From: an uncultured Collinsella sp.
GTDB taxonomy: Bacteria > Actinomycetota > Coriobacteriia > Coriobacteriales > Coriobacteriaceae
DNA length: 15,006 bases
Assembly (NCBI GenBank): GCA_947002045.1
Contig: CAMQJB010000050.1
Span: 1 to 15,006, forward strand
Direction of reading: 5' to 3'
Shown here: positions 13,775 through 15,006 of the stretch, piece after piece
How positions within the stretch are numbered: the first letter of the stretch is position 1
Layout of the letters: each line of letters begins with the position of its first letter
Notes under the pieces: generated by a model
What the model saw: only the letters and a program-made list of their open reading frames with translations
Database searches by the model: none
What the model was told of the DNA's origin: nothing
Program-made: the position numbers and the translations under genes

Positions 13775-14839
13775 ATGGCGAATTTTAAGCCCGACATGTC
13801 TTGGCGGGATGACGAACGGGTTCAGCGTGTGACCGAGCAGCCTTCGGGCGGGGCTCATGAGCAGGCTGCCGAGACGCCGGATGTGCGGGTGAATATGCGT
13901 CCGAACGGGCAGGCAACCGAAAAGTCTGCTGGGCAGGTGCAGCAGATGCCGGGGCGTTCGACAAGTCGGATTCCTCGCCCTGCCGGCCAGCCGAATGGAC
14001 AGGCAGCTGAACGTGCAAATGAGGCCGTCTCTCGTTTGGGCGGCGTTCGCGCCCTGGTGGTGCTTGCGGCGGTTGTGGTCATAGGCGCGGTTGCCGTTTT
14101 CTCCGTGATTGGTGGCGTCGGTGACGTGCAAGGCGGCGGGGAAGCCTCGTCGAGCGTCTCTAAAGAGCCGAGCTCAACTGACGCCTCTGGCTCCGAGACC
14201 AAGAAAGAAAAAGGTCTCGTCGATGTTGATGCGATCACGGATGATACCCTGCACGGGCTGCTTGCCGACTACGATAACGATGACGATGGCCAGCTGACCG
14301 CCAAGGAGACCCAGCGCATCACGGAGCTGGTCGTGAGTGACGAGGTGACGGACTTCACGCCCATTAGCAAGCTGGACAAGCTCGATACGCTCGGCATCAA
14401 TACCCTAAGCGCCAAGAGTGCGGACTTTAGCGAGCTCGAGGCACTCGAGGTGCTCAAGTTTGGCGACATGACGACCCAGGACCTCGACCTGAGCGTCTGT
14501 CCCAAGCTTAATTCCTTTAAGATCGAGGGCCTTAAGGGTGCTGTCAGTTCCATCAACGCCTCGGGTCTTAAGAACCTGATGTTCTTTACCGTTGACCAGG
14601 GCCTTCAGGGCGACGTCGAGAAGATTGATCTTTCGAACGATGACATTCTTGGCGCACTCGAGATTACCTGTAACGTCGGCGAGCTCAACCTGTCGGGTTG
14701 CAGCCACTCGTTCCCCAAGCTCAACATTGCCGCTGATCACATCGACAAGATCGTGGTCGACAGCAACACCAACGCGGACCTCGTGGCTACCCTGCGTGAC
14801 CTTTGCACCCAGAAGGGCTGGACGCTGGAGGAACGGTAG
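13775..14839 (+). CDS. Membrane-anchored EF-hand/LRR-like protein (paralogue 2)
   Basis: The protein is 354 residues. GAGGAG at 13762-13767, seven bases before ATG 13775, selects this start over the in-frame GTG at 13760. The N-terminus (1-80) is Gln/Pro/Arg-rich and probably disordered in the cytoplasm. VSRLGGVR precedes one TM helix (about 93-112), matching the motif and TM of paralogue 1. After a Ser-rich stalk comes ITDDTLHGLL and a textbook EF-hand loop, D167-N-D-D-D-G-Q-L-T-A-K-E178, with Glu at position 12. An LRR-like domain follows (LDKLDTLGIN, LEALEVLKFG, LNSFKIEGLKG, LGALEITCNVGELNLSG) and then an alpha/beta end (IDKIVVDSNTNADLVATLRDL). EF-hand plus LRR is a known pairing in bacterial surface proteins. 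As the last gene, it may provide the external face of the system (inference). Confidence 0.88.
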   Translation: MANFKPDMSWRDDERVQRVTEQPSGGAHEQAAETPDVRVNMRPNGQATEKSAGQVQQMPGRSTSRIPRPAGQPNGQAAERANEAVSRLGGVRALVVLAAVVVIGAVAVFSVIGGVGDVQGGGEASSSVSKEPSSTDASGSETKKEKGLVDVDAITDDTLHGLLADYDNDDDGQLTAKETQRITELVVSDEVTDFTPISKLDKLDTLGINTLSAKSADFSELEALEVLKFGDMTTQDLDLSVCPKLNSFKIEGLKGAVSSINASGLKNLMFFTVDQGLQGDVEKIDLSNDDILGALEITCNVGELNLSGCSHSFPKLNIAADHIDKIVVDSNTNADLVATLRDLCTQKGWTLEER

Positions 14840-14897
14840 GGTCCCTTGGAGCGGCAGAGTGCTTTTGCTGCAAGGCCATAAACGAACAAAAAGAAGT

Positions 14898-14933
14898 GGG
14901 GGGGGGGGTTTTTTGTGCCCCCCCGCGTTTTTT
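14898..14933 (+). terminator. Probable rho-independent terminator of the operon (sequence quality doubtful)
   Basis: A run of eleven G (14898-14908), loop TTTTTTGTG, seven C (14918-14924), then GCG and six T (14928-14933) forms a G/C stem followed by a T tract. An A-rich stretch (AACAAAAAG) precedes it. It lies about 60 bases after the last stop codon. The homopolymer stem may be a misread version of a normal GC-rich hairpin, so the exact sequence should not be trusted. Confidence 0.5.
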
Positions 14934-15006
14934 ATGGGGTTTTGGTGTGGGGGGGGGGCCGCGCGCCCCCGCAGCAACAACCCCCCCAGCGGGGGGGGGG
15001 CAACCC
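14934..15006. other. Low-quality contig edge rich in G and C homopolymers
   Basis: The last 73 bases consist largely of runs of G and C (for example eleven G near 14950 and eight or more G near 14992) with no coding potential. The style matches the left edge. I read it as assembly or sequencing artefact rather than biology. Confidence 0.5.

Noticed and set aside
132..14839. Type VI or other contractile secretion cluster
   Set aside because: Only the regulatory-like parts (kinase, phosphatase, FHA, Clp-type ATPase) match by analogy. There is no sheath, tube, baseplate or spike gene in the window.
1..15006. tRNA, rRNA, insertion sequence, integrase or attachment site
   Set aside because: No cloverleaf-like sequence, transposase motif, terminal inverted repeat or integrase frame was seen on reading both strands. 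Subtle sites could be missed by eye.

Overview
The window looks like a chromosomal segment from a moderately high-G+C, Gram-positive-type actinobacterium. It most resembles a gut Coriobacteriia genome (Collinsella or a relative). That is an inference from base composition, Shine-Dalgarno usage and Hanks-type kinase/FHA/PP2C signalling; no marker gene is present. Both ends carry runs of 11-16 G next to T runs. They look like damaged sequence at contig edges, so the window may be a whole contig that broke at hairpin terminators.

Layout: a single minus-strand gene (132-1379) encodes a tail-anchored protein kinase. A 160-bp divergent intergenic region follows, with two identical 12-bp palindromes arranged as a 16-bp inverted repeat. 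From 1540 to 14839 everything is on the plus strand, with gaps of about 28 bp or less or short overlaps, so it reads as one operon of about 13.3 kb. Order: a helical protein split by an apparent 1-nt frameshift (1540-3014); an FHA protein with zinc ribbons at both ends (3018-4097); an NrdG-like radical SAM protein (4087-4683); a ClpB-type AAA+ ATPase with a degenerate N-terminal module (4687-6642); a PP2C phosphatase (6639-7400); a 1176-residue membrane kinase with twelve ETVTV-type repeats at its N-terminus (7403-10933); a 203-residue protein of unknown function (10948-11559); a two-TM protein whose C-terminal half has very different base composition (11579-12820); and two paralogous single-TM proteins with an EF-hand-like loop and a leucine-rich-repeat-like domain (12842-13747 and 13775-14839). 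A probable terminator lies at 14898-14933.

How the parts may work together (inference): two membrane kinases write phospho-threonine marks and the PP2C phosphatase erases them. The FHA/zinc-ribbon protein reads them, possibly on the repeat array of the large kinase. The AAA+ ATPase remodels or unfolds a target, and the radical SAM enzyme makes a radical-dependent modification of something unknown. The last two proteins place Ca-binding-like/LRR-like domains probably outside the membrane, where they could sense or contact something. Kinase + phosphatase + FHA + Clp-like ATPase recalls the Thr-phosphorylation control of type VI secretion, but no secretion structural gene is present. I do not recognise this exact combination as a named system.
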